A DNA stretch of 64,000 nucleotides from positions 4,293,501-4,357,500 of the forward strand of contig NZ_CP050698.1 of NCBI RefSeq assembly GCF_005116655.2, written 5' to 3'. Position 1 is the first letter of the stretch; the number at the start of each line of letters is the position of its first letter. The notes beneath the pieces are model-generated. The model made no database searches and was not told the DNA's origin. It saw only the letters and a list, made by a program, of their open reading frames with translations. The translations under genes were made by a program, and so were the position numbers. Below, piece by piece: positions 18,548 through 27,772 of this stretch. The DNA is from Desulfosediminicola flagellatus. GTDB lineage: Bacteria > Desulfobacterota > Desulfobulbia > Desulfobulbales > Desulfocapsaceae.

Positions 18548-18688
18548 GTTCATTTAATTCAATGACATATATCAATAATCAAAAAACACTTTGCCATTCT
18601 TTTCTCTCTCCTGATACCATATGTAGAGCAGATTTTCTCCCGCGTAGCTGTGGTTGAACGATCATTGTTGATAGTCGCCTGAATCACA

Positions 18689-19867
18689 TTGCAGGAGGCC
18701 TTTGTATATTTTCATATAATCCGAGAAACGCCATTGTACCTGCTTGTCACCTCATTGATTCTGGCCATAATCATCTTCGGGGGAATTCTCTATTTGCATT
18801 TCCTCGAGCCTTCCTGGGAAGAATTTTACCAGCAGGCCATCGAACCGTATAAACGAGAGCTGTACCCCCAGGCCGAAGAGCTGGCAAAAAAAGCCCTGGA
18901 AGCTGCCGAAAAACCACGGGTCCCGAAATATTATGGAATAATCGTTTCTTCGGATCTGTTAGCACGCATGCACATGGCTCAAAAACAGTATTTATCTGCT
19001 GAGAACTATTTCAAAAGATCCCTTGAGACCCGGCAAAAACTTTATGGCCCGGACTCTCCCGAGGTAGCTAAAGGGTTAAACAATCTTGCCAAAGTATACC
19101 TCAAACAAAATTTGTATCAGAACGCCCAGGCAATCTACAAACAATCACTGGAAGTGTTGGAAAAATCCGAGAACACCGATCAGGTGAGTATTGCAAAAGT
19201 ATTGACACATCTTGCCGGCACATATCTGCTACAGGGGGTTTTCGATCAGGCGGAACCTCTTTACAGGCGCTCGTTGAAAATCCTTGAAAAATCTCTTGGC
19301 GAAAATCATACGGACCTCGTTGACAATCTGCAACAACTCGCCCGGGTTTACTTGGCAAAAGAACTTTACAAAGAGGCGAAACCATTCAACCAGCGAGCTA
19401 TAGCCATTATTGAAGAAGAATACGGCTCTGAGCATCAGAAATTAGTACCAAGTCTCACTGCCCTCTCTGAAACATACATCATGATGGGGCGTCCTAAGCG
19501 TGCCTTACCTCTACTTAAACGCTCATTGATGTTGAGTGAAAAAGTGTTCGGCATTGAGCACCCTGCGGTACTTGCCAACCTGAAAAGTCTGGCAGATTTG
19601 TATAGCTCCGAGAAAGACTTTCATGAAGCAGAACCACATTATAAGCGTATACTCTCGATAACCGAAAAAACTTTTGGGAAACAACATCCCGAAGTCGCTG
19701 AAGCACTGGACCTGCTAGCAGACAATTATCAGCAACTTGGCGACATGGATCAAGCCGAACTGCTTTATAAGCGCGCAGAGGAAATGCTCACTAATGAGCT
19801 TGGAGCTGACCACCCAAATGTGCAGAAACTTTCAGATAAGCTCATGTCTCTGCACAGTGAGTCTTAA
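18689..19867 (+). CDS. Membrane-anchored TPR protein (kinesin-light-chain type repeats)
   Basis: A 392-residue protein. One hydrophobic segment at about 17-37 should anchor it in the inner membrane. The rest is at least six tetratricopeptide units of about 42 residues in the TPR_12 style, with recurring AEPLYRRSLKI.EK.LG..H and LA.VY...LY.EA. It would act as a protein-protein scaffold; the partner is not known. The start is uncertain: TTG at 18689 has no upstream Shine-Dalgarno, and GGAGG at 18694-18698 lies inside the frame without an in-frame start at good spacing. A TTG at 18734 is possible but would cut into the membrane segment. Confidence 0.8.
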   Translation: MQEAFVYFHIIRETPLYLLVTSLILAIIIFGGILYLHFLEPSWEEFYQQAIEPYKRELYPQAEELAKKALEAAEKPRVPKYYGIIVSSDLLARMHMAQKQYLSAENYFKRSLETRQKLYGPDSPEVAKGLNNLAKVYLKQNLYQNAQAIYKQSLEVLEKSENTDQVSIAKVLTHLAGTYLLQGVFDQAEPLYRRSLKILEKSLGENHTDLVDNLQQLARVYLAKELYKEAKPFNQRAIAIIEEEYGSEHQKLVPSLTALSETYIMMGRPKRALPLLKRSLMLSEKVFGIEHPAVLANLKSLADLYSSEKDFHEAEPHYKRILSITEKTFGKQHPEVAEALDLLADNYQQLGDMDQAELLYKRAEEMLTNELGADHPNVQKLSDKLMSLHSES

Positions 19868-19890
19868 AAAACGGCAACTATGCATGTCTT

Positions 19891-20895
19891 TTAACAGTTC
19901 CCTCCAATCTCGTACCCATCACGAATTCGTTCAAGCTGGTCGTGCAGATCGCCAATCTCCTTCTGCCAGTAGCTGCTGGTTCCAAAATCTTCAAGGACAC
20001 GAGTCATACCATCCGCCGCTACCTGATGGGCACACCATGCCATATAATGAACAAAGCGCATGGCTCTAAGCGGCTCTATAAGCCGTAAGGTTCTTCTATC
20101 GAAATGATTAAACATTTCATACCCTTCAAGCAAAATATCAGTTTCGACAAATGCCTCTTCAAGAGTTCCAGGCAGTAACATCCAGATATCCTGAACGGCA
20201 GGGCCCATCACCATATCATCAAAATCTATCAGATAAAACGACTCACCCGGACGGTGGATTATATTGGCAAAATGGCAATCACCATGAATTCTGATCGGTT
20301 TGACACCCTCAAACATTGGGGTGATTTCGGCAATAATATCTTCGACAATCTGCTGCAACCCACCTTTCACATCATCCGGTACAACAGATCCATTCAATAA
20401 ATAATCGAGTTGCTGGCGGGTTGAATGTGTCGGTGACATTACCGGCCTATGGATGGTTTCTTTCTGCATGCCGATTGAATGGACGCGCCCGAGTAACCTT
20501 CCTAGCTGCAGCCACTGATCATCATCGAACTCATCGAGACTGCGGCCGCCCCGCTTTGGAAATATAGAAAAATGTACTCCTTCAAAGGTGCCAAGTGTCT
20601 GACCATCAGGAAATCTCATCGGCGCAATCACCGGAATCTCCTGTTCTGCCAACTCAATCAAAAACTCATGTTCTTCCCGCAGTGCATCACCGGTCCATCG
20701 CCCTGGCCGGTAAAACTTGATAATCAACCCGGTTCCATCTTCCTGTTCGAGTTCGTACACTCTGTTGATGTAGCTGTTAAGCGGTCTGAACAGGTTAGTC
20801 AGATAGAGATCAAGCGTACGCTCTACAAGCCCAAGCACATTATTAGGGCCCAGATCCTGGAAGACATTATCGTTTTCATTCACACTTTCCTGCAT
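19891..20895 (-). CDS. srkA: Stress response kinase A (YihE/RdoA family Ser/Thr kinase)
   Basis: A 334-residue cytoplasmic kinase of the APH/RdoA fold. The catalytic motif is HGDCHFANII and the metal-binding motif is LIDFDDMVMGP. The invariant N-terminal region RVYELEQEDG and FYRPGRW matches E. coli SrkA, as does the C-terminal RAMRFVHYMAW. SrkA phosphorylates Ser/Thr and helps cells survive oxidative and envelope stress. The gene is transcribed away from the RluA genes and converges on the TPR gene. Length and motif order are normal. Confidence 0.92.
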   Translation of the reverse strand: MQESVNENDNVFQDLGPNNVLGLVERTLDLYLTNLFRPLNSYINRVYELEQEDGTGLIIKFYRPGRWTGDALREEHEFLIELAEQEIPVIAPMRFPDGQTLGTFEGVHFSIFPKRGGRSLDEFDDDQWLQLGRLLGRVHSIGMQKETIHRPVMSPTHSTRQQLDYLLNGSVVPDDVKGGLQQIVEDIIAEITPMFEGVKPIRIHGDCHFANIIHRPGESFYLIDFDDMVMGPAVQDIWMLLPGTLEEAFVETDILLEGYEMFNHFDRRTLRLIEPLRAMRFVHYMAWCAHQVAADGMTRVLEDFGTSSYWQKEIGDLHDQLERIRDGYEIGGNC

Positions 20896-21019
20896 TTTAC
20901 CGCCTCTGATTTAACGTTAATAGCTATTTAGTTTCCAAACAAATAGTACTTCTTCTGGCCAATAGCTGCCGAAAAGTGTACACAATGCCGATAAATTCGA
21001 CATTGCCTTTACTTTAACT

Positions 21020-21808
21020 ATGCACATGCAACACGCCTCTAAACATACTACCATAATCCCCAAAAAGGGAATTTATTCAGTCTCAGGGTACTGCCTGAGT
21101 TGCCGGACTATTCATGGCCTGCCTATGGATGAGGCTATTCATTACGGCCGGGAACTGATACATCATTTCCAGCAAAACAAAACCATTGATCTGCAACCGG
21201 GCAGTGATTCTGACCCCCGCTTATCGACAGAGTACCTCTTTGGCAAGGCTCGTGGCAAGATGTTCGGCGTCCTCGTATGCAAAGACCTCTCAAATAACAC
21301 AAAAATTCTTCGTGCCTTCTCCGGGCAATATAATGGGTTATGGATGGTCGAAGGCTGGATGCCGCCCTTATTTGATCTCGACACCTTTAACAGCACAAAC
21401 GTGCCCGGCGAAAAAACAATAAAAGCGCTGGGCACTCAACTTGAAGCCTGTACACCCAAATCGGATGAATGGCGAGCCATACGTATACAAAGAAAACAGC
21501 TCTCGCGTGAATTGATGCAAAAACTGCATGCCATATACCGGCTAAAAAACTTTCACAACAATGAAGCCTCTCTATTTGAAGCCTATTCCGGCACCAATGG
21601 TATCCCTACCGGAACTGGTGATTGTTGCGGCCCGAAGCTGTTGAACTATGCGGCAGTCAACAATCTCACCCCCATTGCACTTGCAGAATTTTACTGGGGT
21701 CTCGATAATAAATCAGGTAGCAAAAAACATGGTCGATTCTACCCTTCATGCAGAGAAAAATGTGAACCTATCCTGGGCTATATGCTCTGTGGCCTCAAGA
21801 GACAATGA
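21020..21808 (+). CDS. RluA-associated N-terminal domain as a separate protein
   Basis: A 262-residue protein. Conserved-looking segments are GKMFGVLV, AFSGQYNGLWMVEGWMPPLFD, then a helical region with RKQLSREL, and finally GTGDCCGPKLLNYA, ALAEFYWG and FYPSCREKC. I recognise this as the domain that, in many proteobacteria, is fused to the N-terminus of a long RluA-type pseudouridine synthase. Here it is its own gene whose stop overlaps the start of the RluA gene by 4 bases (ATGA), so the two chains are probably made together and may interact. The Cys-rich C-terminal motif could bind metal. Biochemical function is unknown. Confidence 0.75.
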   Translation: MHMQHASKHTTIIPKKGIYSVSGYCLSCRTIHGLPMDEAIHYGRELIHHFQQNKTIDLQPGSDSDPRLSTEYLFGKARGKMFGVLVCKDLSNNTKILRAFSGQYNGLWMVEGWMPPLFDLDTFNSTNVPGEKTIKALGTQLEACTPKSDEWRAIRIQRKQLSRELMQKLHAIYRLKNFHNNEASLFEAYSGTNGIPTGTGDCCGPKLLNYAAVNNLTPIALAEFYWGLDNKSGSKKHGRFYPSCREKCEPILGYMLCGLKRQ

Positions 21809-22455
21809 CAGACACCAACAATAAACATATTCAGATTCTCTATGAGGATACCAGTCTTGTAGTGATTACCAAACCGGGTGGCCTGCTTTCTGTGCCTGGT
21901 CGGGGAGCTGACAAACAGGACTGTGTAACTACACGGCTGCAAGCGCTTTTTCCCAAGATGATCGCCCAACCATCTGTGCATCGGCTGGACATGTACACTT
22001 CAGGACTCATGGTGGTTGCAATCACTAAAGAAGCCCATCGCCACCTCTCCATTCAGTTTGAAAACCGCAGTGTAAAAAAAGAGTACACTGCAGTTCTTGA
22101 GGGGAAACCTACAGGCGCCTCGGGAGAAATCCAGCTTCCTTTCAGAGTTGATCTGGATAATCGTCCGATTCAGATTCATGACCCGATTCATGGCAAGATG
22201 GGAATAACCTTTTGGCAAAAGATACGCTGTCAAAAAACTCGTACCCGCGTAAAATTCACCCCCATAACAGGCAGAACCCATCAGCTCCGTGTCCATGCAG
22301 CGCATACACTTGGACTTGGCTGCCCAATTGTGGGAGACAGCCTCTACGGATCAGGAAAAGATGGGGATCAAATGATGCTCCACGCAAGCTATCTTGAATT
22401 CAGCCATCCTGACACCGGGCACGTTCTGAACTTTACATCAGCTGCGCCTTTTTAA
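21805..22455 (+). CDS. RluA-family RNA pseudouridine synthase
   Basis: A 216-residue enzyme isomerising specific uridines in rRNA or tRNA. The catalytic motif HRLDMYTSGLM contains the essential Asp. Motif KEYTAVLEG (KKxYxA.v.G) is present, as are the C-terminal TGRTHQLRVH and LGCPIVGDSLYG of the RluA branch. There is no S4 domain, so it resembles short RluA-type proteins. The start codon lies inside the stop codon overlap of the preceding gene. Which nucleotide is modified cannot be told from sequence. Confidence 0.92.
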   Translation: MTDTNNKHIQILYEDTSLVVITKPGGLLSVPGRGADKQDCVTTRLQALFPKMIAQPSVHRLDMYTSGLMVVAITKEAHRHLSIQFENRSVKKEYTAVLEGKPTGASGEIQLPFRVDLDNRPIQIHDPIHGKMGITFWQKIRCQKTRTRVKFTPITGRTHQLRVHAAHTLGLGCPIVGDSLYGSGKDGDQMMLHASYLEFSHPDTGHVLNFTSAAPF

Positions 22456-22638
22456 TGGGCATGCGAATCCATATGATAGAAAATATTGGTCTGTAATTAC
22501 GCACGACCAATAGTCATACGACACGTATAAAAAAAACCTTAACACAGCTCAATCAATCAAGACGCTGTCCGGGTTAACGAAAACACAATTATCTCATTAA
22601 CAGCAGAAAGGATTTTCCGCTTCTGGTATAGTAAAACC

Positions 22639-24210
22639 ATGAACAGTAACTGGAATTATCACGACATTATTGATCTGGAATATTTTTTCCAGCAGGATAC
22701 AGACTGCAGCACTTCCGAGTTGCATGAACGGGATAGAAATATCTATCTGGAACACATCTCCGCAGCAGATGCAAAATCACCACATTCTACGACTTCGTTC
22801 CTTAAAGTATGGCTGCAGGACCGAAAAGACAACAGGACTGAAGACGACCCTCTACCAGGAACAATCGCCAGAGAAGCATACAACCTGCTCCGTCTGGCGC
22901 TGATAGTTACAGGCTTAGTCACCGGTAGTACCGCAGGGATGCTCTTTTTTAGCTATACCGGTTCAACCCCTGTAAATGTGCTGCACTTTCTGGCGCTCTT
23001 TGTTGTTACCCAGGTCGCATTAACCCTTATACTCTTTTTGCGCGGAGGCCTTATTACACTTGGCCTGCGTTCAATCCCTCATTCCCTCACCACGAGCATA
23101 TTAAGCAGCCTTTTTACCCGAACGGCCCGGTATCTCCAGCGCGAGGGAAACAAACAACTGAGCGCCAAGCGACGACTCACACTACAGGCAAACCTCGGCA
23201 GATTCAGTGTCGGCAGAGCCAGGTACGGAGAACTGTTTTTCTGGCCGATATTTCTGCTTATCCAGCTTGGTTCAATCTTTTTCAATCTCGGTTTACTCAG
23301 CTCCACTTTTTTCAAGGTTTCAGTAAGTGACCTTGCCTTCGGTTGGCAATCAACCCTGCAACTCACCAGCCAGAAACTCCATTCTATCGTCGGCTATATC
23401 GCCCTGCCCTGGTCCTGGCTTTTTGGCGAAGGTGCAGGCTACCCAAGCCTTGAAGAGGTTGAGGGCAGCAGAATCATCCTTAAAGAAGGTATCAGTAACC
23501 TCTTTACCCCTGATCTTGTTTCCTGGTGGCCATTTCTCCTGTTATGTGTTGTTTTCTATGGCTTATTTTTTCGGTGTGCTCTCTATCTTTTTGGAAAATA
23601 TCGAGCCTACCGGGTGTCATCAGCATTTCAGCCGGACAGCCCATCAGCCAGGCAGGTAATCCGGAGAATGCAGACACCAGTGTTAACAACTCAGGCAATC
23701 CCCGACGCTGTTGAAACGAAAGCTTCTAAAGAAATACAACCTGCAGATACGCCTGCTGAAGAACTATATACAATTCAAACGAATCCGATACACCTGCTGA
23801 TACCGGATGAAATTCATGACTCATGCGATATGCATCAACTCTCCATTCTATTAGCCAGGGAAGGTTTTGATGTTACCTGCACACACAGGTTTATGGTTGA
23901 TTATGAGTCCGACCAGAAACTCCTGGCAGCTTTCAATACTGAAGACTGGAGTAACTCCGCAGGGATCATTATCCTGATGGAAGCCTGGATGCCGCCACTC
24001 GTCAGTTTTCAAAGCTACCTGAAAGAACTCCGCAAGCAGGTCGGCAGTTCACTTTCAATCATACTTCGATTAGTGGGTAAACCTACCGCAATCACCACTC
24101 TCACCCCGATACAGGATGAGACACTCCTGCAGGTATGGCGACAAAAAATCGAAAGTATTGGTGATCCATATCTTGAAATATCCGCATTGATTGATGAGGA
24201 AAACGTATGA
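22639..24210 (+). CDS. DUF2868 membrane protein, partner of GTPase/DUF3482
   Basis: A 523-residue inner-membrane protein. A soluble N-terminal region (1-85) precedes membrane segments at about 88-112, 115-137, 195-220 and 290-315. The C-terminal third (360-523) is a soluble domain that includes LLIPDEIHDSC and GIIILMEAWMPPL. This matches DUF2868, which is typically encoded next to a GTPase with DUF3482. The stop overlaps the start of that GTPase gene here by 4 bases, indicating coupled translation and probably a complex. Function is unknown. Confidence 0.8.
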   Translation: MNSNWNYHDIIDLEYFFQQDTDCSTSELHERDRNIYLEHISAADAKSPHSTTSFLKVWLQDRKDNRTEDDPLPGTIAREAYNLLRLALIVTGLVTGSTAGMLFFSYTGSTPVNVLHFLALFVVTQVALTLILFLRGGLITLGLRSIPHSLTTSILSSLFTRTARYLQREGNKQLSAKRRLTLQANLGRFSVGRARYGELFFWPIFLLIQLGSIFFNLGLLSSTFFKVSVSDLAFGWQSTLQLTSQKLHSIVGYIALPWSWLFGEGAGYPSLEEVEGSRIILKEGISNLFTPDLVSWWPFLLLCVVFYGLFFRCALYLFGKYRAYRVSSAFQPDSPSARQVIRRMQTPVLTTQAIPDAVETKASKEIQPADTPAEELYTIQTNPIHLLIPDEIHDSCDMHQLSILLAREGFDVTCTHRFMVDYESDQKLLAAFNTEDWSNSAGIIILMEAWMPPLVSFQSYLKELRKQVGSSLSIILRLVGKPTAITTLTPIQDETLLQVWRQKIESIGDPYLEISALIDEENV

Positions 24211-25631
24211 TACCTGCCCGCACATCACCTGAAATTGCTATTCTTGGGCACCCCAACGAAGGAAAATCATCGGTTCTGTCAACGCTCTCAGAAGATGACT
24301 CTGTTAAGGTAAGTGCCACTCCCGGCGAAACGACTGAGTGCCGTACCTTTCCTGTAATAATTGACGGCCAGGAAGTGCTCAGATTTACCGACACCCCGGG
24401 TTTTCAGAATCCTTCCCGTGTCGTTGTGGAAATGCGTAAAATTGCCGAAGCTGGTGGTGACAGTGTTGCACGATTTCGGGCCATGTTTAAAGACAATGAA
24501 GAACTCCACGATGATGTAGAGCTTATGCTGCCTGTAGAACGTGGAGCCGGAATTATCTATGTAGTTGACGGTTCACGACCTGTAAGAAATGTGGATAGGG
24601 CCGAGATGGAAATCCTTCGCCTCACCGGACGCCCGCGCATGGCCATAATTAATTGCAAAGACGACGATTTCGGTCACCTCGATAACTGGAAAAATGAGTT
24701 TCGCAAAAATTTCAATACCAACAGAGTTTTCAACGCTCACAGGGCAACCTACGCCGAACGCATCCTTTTGCTCGAAGCCCTTAAATCAATAGATCAGGAC
24801 TGGCAGCCAACGCTGGATATTGTTGTCCGTGCATTTAAAGCCGACTGGGCCGCCAGAAATCATGCCACAGCCGACATACTGCTCTCCCTGCTCACAGAGT
24901 GTTTGCAATATCACGTAAGCGGGACCATTAGCGAAGGTACAGACTCAGCTATTTTAAAGGATCGGCTCAAAAACAGTTACCAGAAAACCATCGAAGAAAA
25001 AGAGCGTAAAGCTCATGAGCAAATCAGGACATTGTTCAAACATAACATCTTCAAATATCAGTTACCGCCCCATTCCATGCTCAATGAAGATCTCTTTAGT
25101 GAAAGGACCTGGCATCTGCTTGGGCTCAGCAAAAAACAGGTGGCCCTGGCCGGGCTGGTTGGTGGTGCAGTAGTTGGCGCTAAACTTGACCTGCTTACGG
25201 GTGGTGCTTCACTTGGGCTATTTACTGGAATTGGCAGTGCTGCAGGTGCTTTCGGGGCCATGTTCGGCGGCAAAAAATTGAGCTCGACCAGTAATATTCT
25301 GGGTCTGCAATTTGGTGGTGAAGAACTTAAAATAGGCCCAGCCACCAATATCAATCTGATGCTCATTTTACTTAATCGTGCCTTTTTATTTTACCAGCAT
25401 ACCATCAACTGGGCTCACGGCCGACGGGATTACACAACCACTTTACCTGAACCAGTCGATACTGCAGGCTCAGCAGGTTTGACAAACAACTGGACTTCGG
25501 ATCAGCTTCGAATATGTAAATCGTACTTCAAAGCAGTCACTGAAAATCAGGAAGATCAGATTGTTGAGTCTGGTGAAAAGCTTACCACTCTGCTCACTGA
25601 GACATTGGCTGAAATCTCCAAACACGAATAA
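24207..25631 (+). CDS. GTPase with C-terminal DUF3482 domain
   Basis: A 474-residue protein. The N-terminal 190 residues are an Era/HflX-type G domain: G1 GHPNEGKS at 14-21, G3 DTPG at 62-65 and a divergent G4 INCKDDD at about 150 in place of NKxD. The C-terminal part contains a Gly/Ala-rich amphipathic stretch (GLVGGAVVGA and GLFTGIGSAAGAFGAMFGG, about 315-355) that could insert into or span the membrane. The family is DUF3482. It is encoded as a unit with the DUF2868 membrane protein. A membrane-linked GTPase switch is the likely role; no substrate process is known. Confidence 0.85.
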   Translation: MIPARTSPEIAILGHPNEGKSSVLSTLSEDDSVKVSATPGETTECRTFPVIIDGQEVLRFTDTPGFQNPSRVVVEMRKIAEAGGDSVARFRAMFKDNEELHDDVELMLPVERGAGIIYVVDGSRPVRNVDRAEMEILRLTGRPRMAIINCKDDDFGHLDNWKNEFRKNFNTNRVFNAHRATYAERILLLEALKSIDQDWQPTLDIVVRAFKADWAARNHATADILLSLLTECLQYHVSGTISEGTDSAILKDRLKNSYQKTIEEKERKAHEQIRTLFKHNIFKYQLPPHSMLNEDLFSERTWHLLGLSKKQVALAGLVGGAVVGAKLDLLTGGASLGLFTGIGSAAGAFGAMFGGKKLSSTSNILGLQFGGEELKIGPATNINLMLILLNRAFLFYQHTINWAHGRRDYTTTLPEPVDTAGSAGLTNNWTSDQLRICKSYFKAVTENQEDQIVESGEKLTTLLTETLAEISKHE

Positions 25632-25781
25632 CTGCCAGCTCTGCCTTTTCACCCTTAGGCAGTATTTTATCCTCTGATCTGAATACCTCCGGCTTAAAAT
25701 ATTTTTGTCACCTTCTCTTATGGTGTACCATGAAATTATGGTATTGAGTGAGCTGGACGAAACAGCCCTTGGGAGCTTCGC

Positions 25782-26495
25782 ATGAGCCATTTTGACATAA
25801 CCTATCTCTTCAAACTATCAGACACCTCTGAAAAGTTTTTTTCGCTGACTCTTGATGAATCCACTCTCAACCTGGTCAATACACCTGAGGTCGAAATGCC
25901 GTTCTGGGCAGAACTCGATTACCATAAATTTCCTCACTGTCCACTACCAAGCAAAACACTTCCCCATTGCCCGCTCACTGCAAGCCTGGTCCCTGTTGTC
26001 CAGGAATTTCAAGCAATCCTCTCGTATCAATCCACGTATCTTCAAGTAATTACCAGAGAGCGGATCGTGAGCCAGGAAACAACTGCCCAGAGGGCGCTCG
26101 GCTCATTCATAGGGATAATCATGGCCTGCAGTGGATGCCCCCACACTGAATTTTTCAAACCGATGGCCCGTTTTCACCTACCACTCTCAAGTGAAGAGGA
26201 AACTATCTACCGCTCCACCTCGATGTATTTGCTGGCCCAATATTTTCGTCATCAGGAAAATAACGAAGTCGACTTCTCTCTTGACGGGCTTGATCAAATA
26301 TACACACATCTGCAAACGGTTAATGCCTATCTTGTCAATCGTCTGCGAAATTCCAGTAAAGCAGATTCTTATGTAAATGCGATTATTATGCTCGATATGT
26401 TCGCCCAGACCCTCCCCTATGTAATCGAAGATTCCCTTGAGGAAATCCGCCACCTATTCAGCCCATTCCTTAAAAATCCCCAACAGTCCGAATAA
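25782..26495 (+). CDS. DUF6901-like protein upstream of rtcB
   Basis: A 237-residue cytoplasmic protein. It has paired Cys-Pro motifs near residues 53-66 (CPLPSK, CPLTAS), a conserved-looking core SFIGIIMACSGCPHTEFFKPMARFHLPLSS (in pieces, about 107-137) and then helices. The 'SGCP...pMARFHLP' pattern is what I associate with the family now called DUF6901. There are no membrane segments. It ends 25 bases before the RtcB start on the same strand, so the pair is probably an operon and a role in RNA repair is conceivable. GGGAGC gives a plausible ribosome site. Confidence 0.65.
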   Translation: MSHFDITYLFKLSDTSEKFFSLTLDESTLNLVNTPEVEMPFWAELDYHKFPHCPLPSKTLPHCPLTASLVPVVQEFQAILSYQSTYLQVITRERIVSQETTAQRALGSFIGIIMACSGCPHTEFFKPMARFHLPLSSEEETIYRSTSMYLLAQYFRHQENNEVDFSLDGLDQIYTHLQTVNAYLVNRLRNSSKADSYVNAIIMLDMFAQTLPYVIEDSLEEIRHLFSPFLKNPQQSE

Positions 26496-26520
26496 GGTAG
26501 AAATGGAGGAATTATTGGCC

Positions 26521-27696
26521 ATGGAAAAGACTATTACAACCGAAAAAAAGCCGATAAAACTGTGGTTATCGGATATTGATATTGACACCCTGCAGCAGGC
26601 AAAGAATCTGGCAAACCTCCCGGGTTTGCACGATCACGTAGCGATTATGCCCGATGCCCATGTAGGATATGGTATGCCGATAGGAGGAGTCGCTGCCACA
26701 GAAGGTATTGTTATCCCCAATGCTGTCGGAGTGGATATCGGCTGCGGTATGTGCGCAATCCAGACTTCCCTGCAACAGGTAGAGAAGAAAACCCTGAAAA
26801 ACATTCTTGCAGGTGTCAAAGCACTCGTCCCACGAGGATTCAAACATCATACTCGTGCCCAGGATCCCAAATATATGCCCAAACCACCACAAGGCATGAC
26901 ATTAAAAGAACTCCCTATCGTCTCACGCGAATTTGCCAGCGGCAGGTGTCAGGTGGGCACACTCGGCGGAGGTAACCACTTTATCGAAATCCAGCAGGAT
27001 GAAGAAGAATTTATCTGGATAATGATACACTCAGGCAGCAGAAACATGGGTTACAAGGTTGCCAACCACTACAATAAGGTAGCTGGTGATTTCAATGCAA
27101 AACATGGAATGGCGATCCCGCCCGGGTGGCAGCTTTCCTATCTGCCTATAGATTCAAAACAGGGCAAACTCTATCTTGCCGAAATGAAATATTGTGTTGA
27201 ATTTGCACGTGCAAACCGGGCATTGATGATGGATCGGGTTATTGATGTTTTTCAGCAATATTGCTCGCCTGTCAGCTTTTCAGAGATAATTAACGTGGCA
27301 CACAATTATGCTGCCGAAGAGTACCATTTTGGAAAGGTCGTCATGGTCCATCGTAAAGGTGCCACGCGAGCCGGCAAAGGCGAGACAGGGATAATTCCAG
27401 GATCTCAAGGAACAACAAGCTATATAGTAAAAGGTAAAGGCAATCCAGATAGTTTTGCTTCATGCTCCCACGGTGCAGGCCGCAGGCTCGGCCGTAAGCA
27501 GGCGCAGAAGACACTCGATCTGCATCAGGAGATTGAAATGCTGGAGAAGCAGAACATTATCCACGCCATTCGATCACGAAGAGATCTTGAGGAGGCTGCC
27601 GGAGCATACAAGGATATCGAAGAGGTTATATCACGTCAGAAGGATCTAATCACTCCGATTACCAGACTAAAACCGCTTGCTGTGATAAAAGGATAA
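26521..27696 (+). CDS. rtcB: RtcB-family RNA ligase
   Basis: A 391-residue enzyme that joins RNA 2',3'-cyclic phosphate or 3'-phosphate ends to 5'-OH ends using GTP and Mn2+. Family motifs: MPDAHVGYGMPIGG, VDIGCGMCA (metal Asp and Cys), GTLGGGNHFIE, HSGSRNMG, PGSQGTTSYIV and the guanylylated-His motif SCSHGAGR. GGAGGA at 26505-26510 lies ten bases before the ATG at 26521; an in-frame ATG at 26503 and longer frames are less likely. No archease gene is adjacent; the upstream neighbour is the DUF6901-like gene. Confidence 0.93.
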   Translation: MEKTITTEKKPIKLWLSDIDIDTLQQAKNLANLPGLHDHVAIMPDAHVGYGMPIGGVAATEGIVIPNAVGVDIGCGMCAIQTSLQQVEKKTLKNILAGVKALVPRGFKHHTRAQDPKYMPKPPQGMTLKELPIVSREFASGRCQVGTLGGGNHFIEIQQDEEEFIWIMIHSGSRNMGYKVANHYNKVAGDFNAKHGMAIPPGWQLSYLPIDSKQGKLYLAEMKYCVEFARANRALMMDRVIDVFQQYCSPVSFSEIINVAHNYAAEEYHFGKVVMVHRKGATRAGKGETGIIPGSQGTTSYIVKGKGNPDSFASCSHGAGRRLGRKQAQKTLDLHQEIEMLEKQNIIHAIRSRRDLEEAAGAYKDIEEVISRQKDLITPITRLKPLAVIKG

Positions 27697-27738
27697 AAAA
27701 AAGGCCGCACACTGGTAAGCAGTGTACGGCCTTTTGCA
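27694..27738. terminator. Bidirectional intrinsic terminator
   Basis: The stem AAGGCCG...ACACT pairs with AGTGT...CGGCCTT. It is flanked by A8 on the left and CTTTTGC on the right, between convergent rtcB (+) and pdxH (-). The A-run makes it strongest for the minus strand. Confidence 0.88.
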
Positions 27739-27772
27739 CTCTTTTCGCTACGGGTTGAGCAGAAAAAAGGAA

